Positions 24,429 to 32,920 of a stretch of DNA of 64,000 nucleotides are shown here, piece after piece. The DNA is from Gallintestinimicrobium propionicum (GTDB lineage: Bacteria > Bacillota > Clostridia > Lachnospirales > Lachnospiraceae). The first letter of the stretch is position 1. Each line of letters opens with the position of its first letter. Below the pieces are notes generated by a model. The model did no database searches. It was not told the origin of the DNA and saw only the letters and a list, made by a program, of their open reading frames with translations. The position numbers and the translations under genes were made by a program. The stretch is from contig NZ_JAOQJY010000003.1 in NCBI RefSeq assembly GCF_025567525.1, positions 165,105 to 229,104 of the forward strand, given 5' to 3'.

Positions 24429-26111
24429 TTATGCTTCCTCTGCGATCAGAACCTCATACGGGCGCAGACGCACCGTATTACCTGTAAAAGCAGCTTCCTT
24501 ATAGTTGTCTGCAAGCACCTGTCCGGGCGCAGCCACCAGAGTCAACTCGCGTTCTTCCGGCTGCATGTTGCACAGTACGAGCAACGTTTTGCCTTCAAAG
24601 CTTCTTCGATACGCGATCAGATTTTTCTCCTCCCGATAAGCCGGTGCAAAGGTGCCTTCGCTGATCAGCTCTGACCATTGGGAATGCAGACGCAGCCCGA
24701 TCATCTTCTTATACCATGTAAGCACGGAATCCTCGTCTCTCTCTTCCTGTGCTGCGTTCAGCCCTGTATAGTTGGGATTTACCTTTAACCAGGGTTTTCC
24801 TGTTGTAAATCCGGCATTTTCTGTATCATCCCATTGAAACGGTGTCCGCGCATTGTCCCGGCTTTCCAGCTGAACCAGACGCAGCGCTTCCTCCGGTGAA
24901 AATCCATCTGCCAGTGCGCGGTTATATTGATTGTGGGTCGATACATCATTGTAATCGTCCATCGACGCATACGCACAGTTTCTCATGCCGATCTCCTGCC
25001 CCTGATAGACATACGGCGTGCCCCGCAGCAGCAGATACATTGATGCGAGCATCGTTGCCCCATAATAATTTCTTCCCTCCCGGGGCAGATAATGGTCGAT
25101 CGATCTGGGCTGATCGTGATTTTCTGTGCAAACACCAAACCATCCCCTGTCTCCTGCCATTTCGTGACTGGAAAACAGCTCTCTTTTCAGATCCTCCGGC
25201 GTCCACTCCTGTCGGTCATACCAGAAATAGTTCGGTCCCTTCAATTCCAGCTGGCACCAGGAGAACTCAAACACCATAGAAAATACACCATCTTCTAAGG
25301 AAATAAACGAAAGCAGCGTCTCTGGAGTCAGACCGGCTGTCTCGCCGACTGTCAGTGTTTCTCTTCTTCCGTATGTCCGATCTCTGAACTCCCGCAGCAG
25401 TGCTTCGATTCCGGGCTGATTCAGTGCGCCGTGCGCAACGGATACCAGACCATCTTCTCCGTCTGCAGGATAAGAGGGCAATCCCGCTTCTTTTTTCAAA
25501 TAGGTGATGGCATCCAGCCGGAAGCCCCCGATGCCCTTATCCAGCCACCAGTTGACCATCTTATAGATTTCTTCCCGCAGCTCTTTATTTTCCCAGTTTA
25601 AATCGGGCTGTTTCTTCGTAAAAATGTGCAGGTAGTAATAGTCCGTTCCCTCGATCGGCTCCCACGCGCTTCCGCCGAAGATGGACCTCCAGTTGTTCGG
25701 TGCTTTGCCGTCGATTCCTTTTTTGATATAAAAATACTTGCCGTAAGGTCCTTCCGGATCTGCTTTTGCTTTTTGAAACCACTTATGCTCGTCGGAGCAG
25801 TGATTGACCACCAGATCCATGATGATACGGATGCCGCGTTTCTTCGCTTCTGCGATCAGCTCATCCATGTCCTCGTCCGTTCCAAAGGCTTCATCTATAT
25901 GATAATAATCTGCAATATCGTAACCGTTATCGTCCATCGGGGATTTATAAACCGGACAGAGCCAGATCACATTTGCCCCGAGGTCACGGATATAGTCCAA
26001 TTTTTCAATAATACCGCGCAGATCGCCGATCCCATCCCCATTCGCATCATAAAAGCTGCGGGGGTAAATCTGATAAACGACTGCCTTTTTCCACCACTTT
26101 TCTTTTTCCAT
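24429..26111 (-). CDS. GH13_31 alpha-glucosidase / oligo-1,6-glucosidase family
   Basis: A 560-residue cytoplasmic exo-acting GH13 enzyme with the family N-terminus WWKKAVVYQIYPRSF and full length. The catalytic set is Asp200 (GFRLDAITYLKKE), Glu257 (TVGETAG) and Asp333 (TENHDQPR). In oligo-1,6-glucosidases and dextran glucosidases the residue after the nucleophile is Val; here it is Ala201, which in this subfamily goes with alpha-1,4 or mixed specificity. ATG 26111 is preferred; an upstream TTG at 26153 is possible. It follows the ABC transporter operon after a terminator. Confidence 0.9.
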   Translation of the reverse strand: MEKEKWWKKAVVYQIYPRSFYDANGDGIGDLRGIIEKLDYIRDLGANVIWLCPVYKSPMDDNGYDIADYYHIDEAFGTDEDMDELIAEAKKRGIRIIMDLVVNHCSDEHKWFQKAKADPEGPYGKYFYIKKGIDGKAPNNWRSIFGGSAWEPIEGTDYYYLHIFTKKQPDLNWENKELREEIYKMVNWWLDKGIGGFRLDAITYLKKEAGLPSYPADGEDGLVSVAHGALNQPGIEALLREFRDRTYGRRETLTVGETAGLTPETLLSFISLEDGVFSMVFEFSWCQLELKGPNYFWYDRQEWTPEDLKRELFSSHEMAGDRGWFGVCTENHDQPRSIDHYLPREGRNYYGATMLASMYLLLRGTPYVYQGQEIGMRNCAYASMDDYNDVSTHNQYNRALADGFSPEEALRLVQLESRDNARTPFQWDDTENAGFTTGKPWLKVNPNYTGLNAAQEERDEDSVLTWYKKMIGLRLHSQWSELISEGTFAPAYREEKNLIAYRRSFEGKTLLVLCNMQPEERELTLVAAPGQVLADNYKEAAFTGNTVRLRPYEVLIAEEA

Positions 26112-26217
26112 GAGCAAAATTCCCTTTTCCTGATAAGATGATGTCGGGATCAAAAGCCTCGACCTTGATGCCTGCAGAAAGCCTGCTGTCTTACTGCTTC
26201 CCTAATACAAAATACAA

Positions 26218-26244
26218 CGAAAACCCGCACAAGGCGGGTTTTCG
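26218..26244. terminator. terminator after the first sugar ABC operon
   Basis: CGAAAACCCGC-acaag-GCGGGTTTTCG is a perfect 11-bp stem with a 5-nt loop, 60 bp after the permease stop and about 105 bp before the GH13_31 start. Confidence 0.8.
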
Positions 26245-26306
26245 CAATTGCCGGCAGACACTCGGCAGCTATGAGGTTTTCTCATCATCCGACACTGCCA
26301 GTCTGT

Positions 26307-27152
26307 TTACATCTTAACGGCACCTTCTGCCACACCTGCCACGATATACTTCTGCAGGAAAATATAAAGAATGACAATCGGGATGATCGTTACCAGCACA
26401 GCCGGGAAGATCAGCTCCCACGGGTTACCGTACTGACCTGATGTCAGCTTGGCGAAGTATAACTCCAGCGTCAGGGTTTTCACTCCGTTGCTGTTACCGA
26501 TTACCAGGAAAGGAAGCAGATAGTCGTTCCAGATCCACATACCGTTTAATACGATAACAGTAACTGTAGTTCCCTTTAACAGCGGGAATACTACTTTAAA
26601 GAACATCTGAAAAATGTTGGCTCCGTCAATGATCGCCGCTTCCTCCAGAGACTGGGGAACGCTCTTGATAAAGCCATGATACAGAAATACTGACATACTC
26701 AGTCCAAAACCGCCGTACATGAAGATCAGTCCGGGGATGTTCTTGAGTCCTATTTTCTCAAAGAGATCCAGCAAAGGATACATCAGAGACTGGAAGGGGA
26801 TCAGCATTGCTGCGGTAAATCCAAGATAAAGTACAGTACCCAGGATGCTCTTGCTTCTTACCATTACCCATGCTGCCAGAGAAGAAACCATAACCAGAAG
26901 CAACACAGAAATGAAGGTGATCACAAAGGTGATCCAGATGGCGCGGAAGAAATGGATCTGCTGCGCCGCACTGATAATATACTGAAAGCTCCAGGAAGAA
27001 GGCGCGCTGACCGGTGAATCCACGATCTCATTGTTGGATTTGAAGGAATTGAAGATCAGGAAAACCAGCGGAGCCAGTGTATAAATCGCAACGAGGGCCA
27101 AAATCGCGTGCATCAAGGCCTGACCTGTTTTATGACGTCCCTGCATGCTCAT
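26307..27152 (-). CDS. sugar ABC transporter permease (MalG type), system 1
   Basis: A 281-residue inner-membrane subunit of a CUT1 oligosaccharide importer. A first hydrophobic segment is at about 14-33, with five more to the C-terminus. The EAA loop SLEEAAIIDGANIFQMFFKV contacts the ATPase. The C-terminus, KYIVAGVAEGAVKM, is typical of MalG proteins. Its start codon overlaps the stop of the MalF-type gene. No ATPase gene is nearby, so a shared MsmX-type ATPase encoded elsewhere is probably used, as in other Firmicutes. Confidence 0.93.
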   Translation of the reverse strand: MSMQGRHKTGQALMHAILALVAIYTLAPLVFLIFNSFKSNNEIVDSPVSAPSSWSFQYIISAAQQIHFFRAIWITFVITFISVLLLVMVSSLAAWVMVRSKSILGTVLYLGFTAAMLIPFQSLMYPLLDLFEKIGLKNIPGLIFMYGGFGLSMSVFLYHGFIKSVPQSLEEAAIIDGANIFQMFFKVVFPLLKGTTVTVIVLNGMWIWNDYLLPFLVIGNSNGVKTLTLELYFAKLTSGQYGNPWELIFPAVLVTIIPIVILYIFLQKYIVAGVAEGAVKM

Positions 27153-28048
27153 TACAGCTCCACCTCCTTCTTAGATGTAATGGAAACCTGAACCAGGGTT
27201 ACAGCTGCGATCAGCACAAAGAAGATAACAGCCTGTGCCTGTGCAAGACCGTAGTCCGGGGGAGAACCGTCACGGGTTGTATACAGGATCTGCATCGCCA
27301 GCATTCTGGTACTGAAGTTACCGTCTGTCAACGCTACGTTCTGATCCAACAGCATGAAGCATTTGGACAGTGTCAGGAAAAATACGATAGTAAAGGATGG
27401 CATCAGCATCGGAACCGTGATGCTCTTAAATCTCTGCCAGGTACCTGCTCCGTCAATCGCCGCCGCTTCCGACAGATCCTTCGGAATATTATTCAAACCG
27501 GTGGTATAGATGATCATCATATAACCGGCCATCTGCCATGTGATCAGCATTACCAGGGCAAACAGCGCCTTGGTGTTGTCCTGCGTCATGTTGCACAGCG
27601 CAGGAATGGAAATGATTCCGTCTTCTCCGAACAGAATCTTGGAAAAAACGATTTCAAAAATGAACTGCCAGATATAGCCCAGTGCCAGGCCACCTAACAG
27701 GTTAGGCAGAAAGTAGATCGTGCGGTATGCCGCAGCGCCTTTGTTCAGGCTGGTTGCCAGAAGCGCCATTGCAAGGGATACCACGTTGATCGCTACAACT
27801 GCCACAAGCGTTACCTTAATGGTATATACAAACGCATCAAGGAATTTTTTGGTTTTAAATGCCTTAACATAGTTGTCGAAGCCAACAAACGCTTCCCAGA
27901 AATGATCACCGCCTGCAAAGTAGGTACCTCTCCAGGCTGTAAAGGAATAAATGACACCCATGATGAACGGGATCACAATTACCATAACAAACAAAATCAG
28001 GGCCGGAAGCGCTAACGGTACAAATCTTTTTTTATAATATCTGTCCAT
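27152..28048 (-). CDS. sugar ABC transporter permease (MalF type), system 1
   Basis: A 298-residue membrane subunit pairing with the MalG-type protein. The N-terminus RFVPLALPALILFVMVIVIP is the first membrane segment. The EAA loop SEAAAIDGAGTWQRFKSITV lies in the C-terminal half. The start at 28048 has AAGGAGAG; a longer frame to 28123 reads through an intercistronic hairpin and is rejected. The TAATG overlap with the next gene indicates coupled translation. Confidence 0.93.
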   Translation of the reverse strand: MDRYYKKRFVPLALPALILFVMVIVIPFIMGVIYSFTAWRGTYFAGGDHFWEAFVGFDNYVKAFKTKKFLDAFVYTIKVTLVAVVAINVVSLAMALLATSLNKGAAAYRTIYFLPNLLGGLALGYIWQFIFEIVFSKILFGEDGIISIPALCNMTQDNTKALFALVMLITWQMAGYMMIIYTTGLNNIPKDLSEAAAIDGAGTWQRFKSITVPMLMPSFTIVFFLTLSKCFMLLDQNVALTDGNFSTRMLAMQILYTTRDGSPPDYGLAQAQAVIFFVLIAAVTLVQVSITSKKEVEL

Positions 28049-28107
28049 TACGTCTCTCCTTGTCTTTTCTTTTCCCCTGTCGTTTTCCGGCTTTGCCGGA
28101 AAGAGGA

Positions 28108-28143
28108 GGCTGCCGCAGCCCATGTCGCATGTTTGCGGCAGCC
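28108..28143 (-). promoter_or_regulatory. intercistronic hairpin between binding protein 1 and permease 1
   Basis: GGCTGCCGCA pairs perfectly with TGCGGCAGCC, and TCCGGC-ttt-GCCGGA forms a second small stem just beside it. There is no T tract. Such structures commonly stabilise the upstream binding-protein message. Confidence 0.6.
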
Positions 28144-28205
28144 GGAAAATCCTGTTTTACAAAATTCTGTTTCGTTCTGTCACTTTTTATATGGCTCGGT
28201 CGAGA

Positions 28206-29714
28206 TTATTCCAGACCAGCCATTTCAGCCCAGCTGCTGATGGCATAATCTGCGATATCGCTGTAAGCGGTTTCAGGCCATTCTGCAGTATTTACATAGT
28301 TCTCCATCATCTGCAGACCGAAGTTATCGGTAGCCCAGCCCTTAGGAGCGCCTGCGTATGCGTTGGTCAGAGTCTTATCCGCAGCCATGTAGGAGATAAT
28401 GGAATCGCCCAGGCTGTAGCCAGCGGAGGTTGTTGCAGGATCAGCGTTGTAAGGGATGAAGGACATTTCTTCCACAACGAACTTCTGACCTGCTTCAGTG
28501 GTGTTCAGCCATACAAGGAACTCTTCTGCCAGTTCTTTTTCTTCATCAGAAACCTTGTCGTTGATGCAGTAGTAGTTCGGTACGAATACCGGAATGGACT
28601 CAAGCATATGCTCAACTGTCAGACCTTCTACCTTGATGTCATCCTGTGTGAAGGGCATCTTAATGGGCAGGAAGGTCAGGGTATCAACGATGTCAGCATT
28701 TGCTTTCTTGATGTTCTCGTATGCCCAGTTGCCCTGCTTTAAGAAGATTGCCTTGCTGTTTGCGAAGGTTGCAACAGAAGGATCATAGCCATTGGTAGTT
28801 GCATTGATCAGTTCCGGTCCTCTGGGGGTTGTTGCATTGGCGGTCTTTAAATCCAGAGCCTTTGCATAAGCTTCGAATGCACCCTTGCCAGCCTGCAGCT
28901 GTTCCAGAGTAGCTTCGCCGGCTGCCTTGGAATCCGGGAAGATCGCGTCTACTGCAATGTTAACGAAGTGGTCACCATAGGTCCATTTTTCGGAGCCTGC
29001 TACAGAGAATACGCCTTCCAGAGTAGCTGCCTTGCCGGTCTTCTCTGCTGCCAGTGCGAATTCCTGACCGCTTAAGGTAACGCTTCCTGCTGTGCCTTCT
29101 TTGATGTAGCTCTGCAGAGTCAGAACCATCTGCTCAAACTCGTCATAGGTTGCTGTCTTGAATGCTTCAAGGAAAGCGTCTACCTGATCTTCACCAAACA
29201 GAGCTGCCAGCATCTCTTTATCTACGATGTAGCCATAGCCTTCTACGTTATAAGGAATACCATAATTTGCAGTGCCATCTGTCAGGTTGAAGCTCTCCGG
29301 GATATCAGCTACCAGCTGTTTGAACTCTTCATTGGTTGCCTTGGAAAGATCCATTGCAAATCCGCCCTCTGTCCATTCAACCAGAGTTTCGGCGTTCATG
29401 CAGGAGAAGATCGCCGGCTTGTTCTTGGAGTTCATTTCGGTACGAAGTGTGTCATCACTGTTAACGCCGGAACCCAGGGAGAATGCCTTAACCTTAACAC
29501 CCTTTTCCTTGCCGAAGGCCTCTGCTGCAGCTGCCATAGCGTCTGCGTTCTCACCCTTGTTGTTAAAGATGTACAGGTCGTAATCAGCGGAACCTGTAGA
29601 GGTGGAAGCTGTGTCTGCGCTGCCTGTGCTGGAAGAGGAGCTTCCGCAGCCTGCCAGTGCGCTCACTGCCAGCATACCTGCCAGTGCGAGGGATAACCAT
29701 TTTTTACCTTTCAT
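28206..29714 (-). CDS. sugar ABC transporter substrate-binding lipoprotein, system 1
   Basis: A 502-residue CUT1 binding protein. The lipoprotein signal ends in LAGC at Cys22, followed by a Ser/Thr/Gly-rich linker. The mature domain begins YDLYIFNNKGENADAM and carries Trp/Tyr-rich sugar-binding regions (for example TLVEWTEGGFAMDL). It is the first gene of a binding protein-MalF-MalG operon. The promoter carries the same 17-bp operator as the lacI-1 promoter, so it is probably repressed by LacI-1. The downstream enzymes suggest alpha-galactosides or alpha-glucosides as ligand (inference). Confidence 0.92.
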   Translation of the reverse strand: MKGKKWLSLALAGMLAVSALAGCGSSSSSTGSADTASTSTGSADYDLYIFNNKGENADAMAAAAEAFGKEKGVKVKAFSLGSGVNSDDTLRTEMNSKNKPAIFSCMNAETLVEWTEGGFAMDLSKATNEEFKQLVADIPESFNLTDGTANYGIPYNVEGYGYIVDKEMLAALFGEDQVDAFLEAFKTATYDEFEQMVLTLQSYIKEGTAGSVTLSGQEFALAAEKTGKAATLEGVFSVAGSEKWTYGDHFVNIAVDAIFPDSKAAGEATLEQLQAGKGAFEAYAKALDLKTANATTPRGPELINATTNGYDPSVATFANSKAIFLKQGNWAYENIKKANADIVDTLTFLPIKMPFTQDDIKVEGLTVEHMLESIPVFVPNYYCINDKVSDEEKELAEEFLVWLNTTEAGQKFVVEEMSFIPYNADPATTSAGYSLGDSIISYMAADKTLTNAYAGAPKGWATDNFGLQMMENYVNTAEWPETAYSDIADYAISSWAEMAGLE

Positions 29715-29849
29715 TTCATAATCCTCCTTGTTTCTTTATGGATTCTGAGAGGCTGTGGTTTATAGAAGTTGTCCTGCAAAACCGCTGCATCCTGGAATCC
29801 TTTTAGAGCTCTTGCCTAATGTACGGAACTCTTGTTTCCTGATGAGGTC

Positions 29850-29888
29850 ATCATAGCACCCTGTTCTATATATGTCAACCGGTAACAT
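29850..29888 (-). promoter_or_regulatory. promoter and LacI-1 operator of sugar ABC system 1
   Basis: TTGACA (29878-29873) and TATGAT (29855-29850) are spaced 17 bp. The operator ATGTTACCGGTTGACAT (29888-29872) covers the -35 box. A 16-of-17 match lies over the -35 box of lacI-1. Confidence 0.75.
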
Positions 29889-30076
29889 GTGCATCTTTTA
29901 TACTTTTGTCTCTTTTTACAAAATCAAAATGCAATATTTGTACAGTTTCACGAAATCCTTTTTCTATTATCCGCTGCCAAAACTTCCAATTCCGTACTAT
30001 TTATGTCTTTTTTCTCATTATATGGTATGGAAAACATGTTTCCGCAACACATATTGTGTTACCGATGACATATTGT

Positions 30077-30420
30077 ACCAGGGTCACAAATTCTTTCGCC
30101 CACAGGAGCTTGCTCATAAGTGGGCGAAAGAACTTGTGACCCGCCCCGATAGGAGCATAAAAGTGGGATGATAATCCCACGATATGCGACTATCGGGCAG
30201 GATTGTGGGAGTGCGCAGCACGGAACAATCCTGCAGGTATCAACACCAGGGGCAAAGTCTTTTGACCACAGGAGCTTGCTCATAGGTGGGCAAAAGACTT
30301 TGTGACCCGCCCCGATAGGAGCATAAAAGTGGGATGATAATCCCACGATATGCGACTATCGGGCAGGATTGTGGGAGTGCGCAGCACGGAACAATCCTGC
30401 AGGTATCAACACCAGGGGCC
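30077..30420. repeat. tandem duplicated structured element, two units of 166-168 bp
   Basis: Unit 1 is 30077-30244 and unit 2 is 30245-30410, followed by the first 10 bases of a third. The last 107 bp of each unit are identical. Each unit can fold into three stems: a long arm around GAGCTTGCTC; CCCGATAG/CTATCGGG enclosing GTGGGAT-gata-ATCCCAC; and CAGGATTGT/ACAATCCTG. The long arm differs in sequence between units but keeps pairing. No coding frame is supported. It lies between the lacI-1 terminator and the binding-protein promoter. Confidence 0.85.
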
Positions 30421-30429
30421 CCGGAACGT

Positions 30430-30463
30430 GAAAACGCCGGAGCTTTTACGCTCCGGCGTTTTC
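30430..30463. terminator. terminator downstream of lacI-1
   Basis: GAAAACGCCGGAGC-ttttac-GCTCCGGCGTTTTC, a perfect 14-bp stem, sits 18 bp past the lacI-1 stop. It is symmetrical and could also end a plus-strand transcript of the tandem element. Confidence 0.8.
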
Positions 30464-30481
30464 TTATACCAGTTCCCATCA

Positions 30482-31474
30482 TCATTTCGTCTTCAAAACC
30501 GTAGTTCCTCGCTGCACCAGCCGTACCGGCAATACAATTTTCTGGGGGACAGGCTCATTCTTCAGGCTTTTCGTAATATACTCCACACACAATTCTGCCA
30601 TTTCCTCCACAGGCTGATGGATCGTCGTGATCTGGGGTGTTGTTACCGTCGATATCATCACATCGTCGAAGCCGACCAGCTGGATATCCTCCGGCACCCG
30701 TTTGCCCATCTGTGCACCGACCTGGATTATCTGAGAGGCGATCAGATCACTGCTGGCAAAAATTCCATCCACATCCGGAAACTCCTGCAGTGCCCTGCGG
30801 ATAAAGTCTTCATAATGCATGGAGCCGTACAGCAGTCTGTCGCTCACCAATATCCGGTACGGAATTCCCGCCCTTTTGCAGATGTCAGAAAATCCATCCG
30901 CACGCCGGTCCGCAGGCATGTCCTTACCGGCGACGCCGCCGAAATGCAAAAGGTTCCTGCAGCCGCATTCGATCAAATGCTCTGCTGCCAGCCTGCCGCC
31001 CTGATAGTTGTCACACTGTACGGAAATCGTATCATCATCCTCTCCCCGCTCCAGATTCACGACTGGGATGTTCATTTTGCGAAATTCCCGTGTCTGAACA
31101 TATTTGCTGCACAGTACAATGCCCGCCACACGATTTGACATGCACATATCCAGATAATCCTGTTCTTTTTCCGGCTGCTCCTTTGAATTGCACAAAAGCA
31201 GCTTAAAGCCTTTTTCCGCTGCGGAGGATTCTATATTACTGATCACTTTTGTAAAAAAAGGATGTGAAATATGCGGCACGATCAGTCCGATCGTATTGGT
31301 ATACTGTTTGGAAAATGCACGTGCCAGTTCGTTTGGCTGATAGTGCATTTCTTCCATCGCCGCATATACCTTTTTCCGCGTCCCCTCGCTGATGTATCCC
31401 CGGTTGTTTATAACACGGGATACTGTTGTTGCCGTTACGCCCGCCCTCTGGGCGATATCCTTTAAGGTTGCCAT
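30482..31474 (-). CDS. LacI-family transcriptional regulator 1
   Basis: A 330-residue repressor. The N-terminal LacI helix-turn-helix is ATLKDIAQRAGVTATTVSRV with hinge YQPNELARAF; a periplasmic-binding-protein-like sensor fold runs from about 60 (NTIGLIVPHISHPFFTKVIS) to the end. The ligand is unknown. It lies just upstream of sugar ABC system 1. Its own promoter and that of the transporter share one operator sequence, which strongly suggests autoregulation and control of that operon. Confidence 0.93.
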   Translation of the reverse strand: MATLKDIAQRAGVTATTVSRVINNRGYISEGTRKKVYAAMEEMHYQPNELARAFSKQYTNTIGLIVPHISHPFFTKVISNIESSAAEKGFKLLLCNSKEQPEKEQDYLDMCMSNRVAGIVLCSKYVQTREFRKMNIPVVNLERGEDDDTISVQCDNYQGGRLAAEHLIECGCRNLLHFGGVAGKDMPADRRADGFSDICKRAGIPYRILVSDRLLYGSMHYEDFIRRALQEFPDVDGIFASSDLIASQIIQVGAQMGKRVPEDIQLVGFDDVMISTVTTPQITTIHQPVEEMAELCVEYITKSLKNEPVPQKIVLPVRLVQRGTTVLKTK

Positions 31475-31525
31475 TTTCTGTCTCTACACTCCATTTCAAA
31501 TCAGGAATATCACTCTCCCATTAGT

Positions 31526-31564
31526 ATTATAAATATTTTTTCGTAAAATATCAACCGGTAACAT
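31526..31564 (-). promoter_or_regulatory. promoter and operator of lacI-1
   Basis: TTGATA (31554-31549) and TATAAT (31531-31526) are spaced 17 bp. The site ATGTTACCGGTTGATAT (31564-31548) covers the -35 box, exactly as at the system 1 promoter. Confidence 0.75.
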
Positions 31565-31571
31565 ATTCCCG

Positions 31572-31648
31572 CAGTTCACTCGTACCCTTCTGAGTTCAGA
31601 TTCCGTGCTTGCACGAAAATCTGAGCTCAGAAGGGTACGAGTGAACTG
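31572..31648. repeat. 77-bp near-perfect hairpin between the two lacI genes
   Basis: Arms 31572-31594 and 31626-31648 pair over 23 bp without mismatch. A further TCAGATT/AATCTGA stem and an inner GTGC-tt-GCAC follow. There is no T tract. The outer sequence GAGTTCAGATTCC recurs at 31664-31676. Confidence 0.8.
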
Positions 31649-31676
31649 TATAGTATATTCCCAGAGTTCAGATTCC

Positions 31677-32729
31677 TTACAACGCCCGCGTCGATTCCTG
31701 TTCCAGCAATTCTCCCGGAAAAATCTTATGCTGATGGCTGCTTTTACCATCCAGCAGATCAAACAGATGACGAACAGATTCTTCTGCGATTTCCCGGATC
31801 GGCTGGCGGATCGTCGTCAGGGTCGGATTGTAATAGCTGCACAGCTCGATTCCGTCAAAGCCTGCAACAGAATAGTCCTGTGGAATCCGTTTCCCTGCTT
31901 CTGCGATCGCCCGGCAGGCTCCCACCGCCATCGTATCTGAAAAAGCAAACACTGCCGTAAACTCTTTTCCTTCATCCAGCAGCTGTCGGGTCAGAACATA
32001 ACCGTTTTCCATACTGTAGGACGGAAGCTTCGGATTCATATAGCAGATCAGTCCCTCATCCGGCTCGATTCCCTGTTCCCGAAGTGCCCGCAAATATCCC
32101 ATCAGACGCATCCGACCGATGCTGACGTCTTCTTTTTCCGCAGCGAGCACCGCGATTTTGCGGTGTCCCAGTCGGATCAGGTAATCCGTCATCCGATATC
32201 CTTCTTTTTCATCGTCAACCGACAAGGTGGAGTAATTATCATGCCGGATTCCGTCCGGTCCTTCTCCGACTGTTGAGAGAATAAACGGTATCCGCAGCTT
32301 ACTCAGCTTTTCTTCTGAATGGACAAAATGTCCCCCCAGAAAGATCAGACCTGCCAGACGTTTTTCCTTTACCAGCTCCAGCGCCACATCAACCTCATCC
32401 TCATCCGATTCAACGTGCCGGATCACCATGGAATACTTCTTCTTTTTGATTTCATCCTCCATGATCTTGATCGCTCCGGCAAAAAACGGGTTTGTTAATC
32501 CCTTCACAAGCACAGCGATACACTTTCCGTCCGTCCGCTTCAGATACCGTGCACTGTTATTCGGAATATACCCATACTTCTGAATGATGCCCATTACCTT
32601 CTGCTTCGTTTCAGGATTGATATCCGGATGGTTATTGATCGCCCGGGATACTGTGCTTACTCCAACGCCGCACATCCGTGCAATATCTTTAATTGTGATC
32701 TCTTCCATCTCTCTGTTTTCCTGCTCCAT
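31677..32729 (-). CDS. LacI-family transcriptional regulator 2
   Basis: A 350-residue repressor with the helix-turn-helix TIKDIARMCGVGVSTVSRAI, hinge YIPNNSARYLKR and the effector-binding fold (IAVLVKGLTNPFFAGAIKIM onward). The start could be 32729 or 32708; both have mediocre ribosome sites. It is transcribed from its own promoter, downstream of a terminator that closes sugar ABC system 2. Proximity suggests it regulates that system, where a 12-bp iterated palindrome lies next to the promoter, but no shared site proves this. Confidence 0.92.
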   Translation of the reverse strand: MEQENREMEEITIKDIARMCGVGVSTVSRAINNHPDINPETKQKVMGIIQKYGYIPNNSARYLKRTDGKCIAVLVKGLTNPFFAGAIKIMEDEIKKKKYSMVIRHVESDEDEVDVALELVKEKRLAGLIFLGGHFVHSEEKLSKLRIPFILSTVGEGPDGIRHDNYSTLSVDDEKEGYRMTDYLIRLGHRKIAVLAAEKEDVSIGRMRLMGYLRALREQGIEPDEGLICYMNPKLPSYSMENGYVLTRQLLDEGKEFTAVFAFSDTMAVGACRAIAEAGKRIPQDYSVAGFDGIELCSYYNPTLTTIRQPIREIAEESVRHLFDLLDGKSSHQHKIFPGELLEQESTRAL

Positions 32730-32794
32730 TGCTTCTCTGCCCTACCATACTTATTGTTTCGACCGCAATTTCAAAGTTTCGCGTTTTCTCCGAC

Positions 32795-32823
32795 ATTTTA
32801 TAGGAAAACCCCCGTAAAGTCAA
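32795..32823 (-). promoter_or_regulatory. promoter of lacI-2
   Basis: TTGACT and TAAAAT on the minus strand are spaced 17 bp, about 65 bp before the start. The -35 lies just beyond the terminator of the upstream operon. Confidence 0.5.
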
Positions 32824-32840
32824 AACAATCACAAAATTGC

Positions 32841-32887
32841 AAAAAGCCGTCCGGCTGTTTGCAGTAGCCGAACGGCTTTATTCTTTT
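32841..32887. terminator. terminator after sugar ABC system 2
   Basis: AAAAAGCCGT-c-CGGCT pairs with AGCCG-a-ACGGCTTT, with A and T tracts on both sides, 33 bp past the permease stop. Confidence 0.8.
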
Positions 32888-32920
32888 TTCTAAATATGTA
32901 TTTTTATTCCGGTACGCAGC

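Noticed and set aside
30059..30485. Repeated small peptides read from the minus strand of the tandem element
   Set aside because: The frames exist because the DNA is duplicated. Stem-preserving differences between units fit structure better than protein, and no ribosome sites are seen.
30350..31138. 262-codon plus-strand open frame
   Set aside because: It is antisense to lacI-1 and starts in the hairpin element. Composition is His/Gln-rich without family features.
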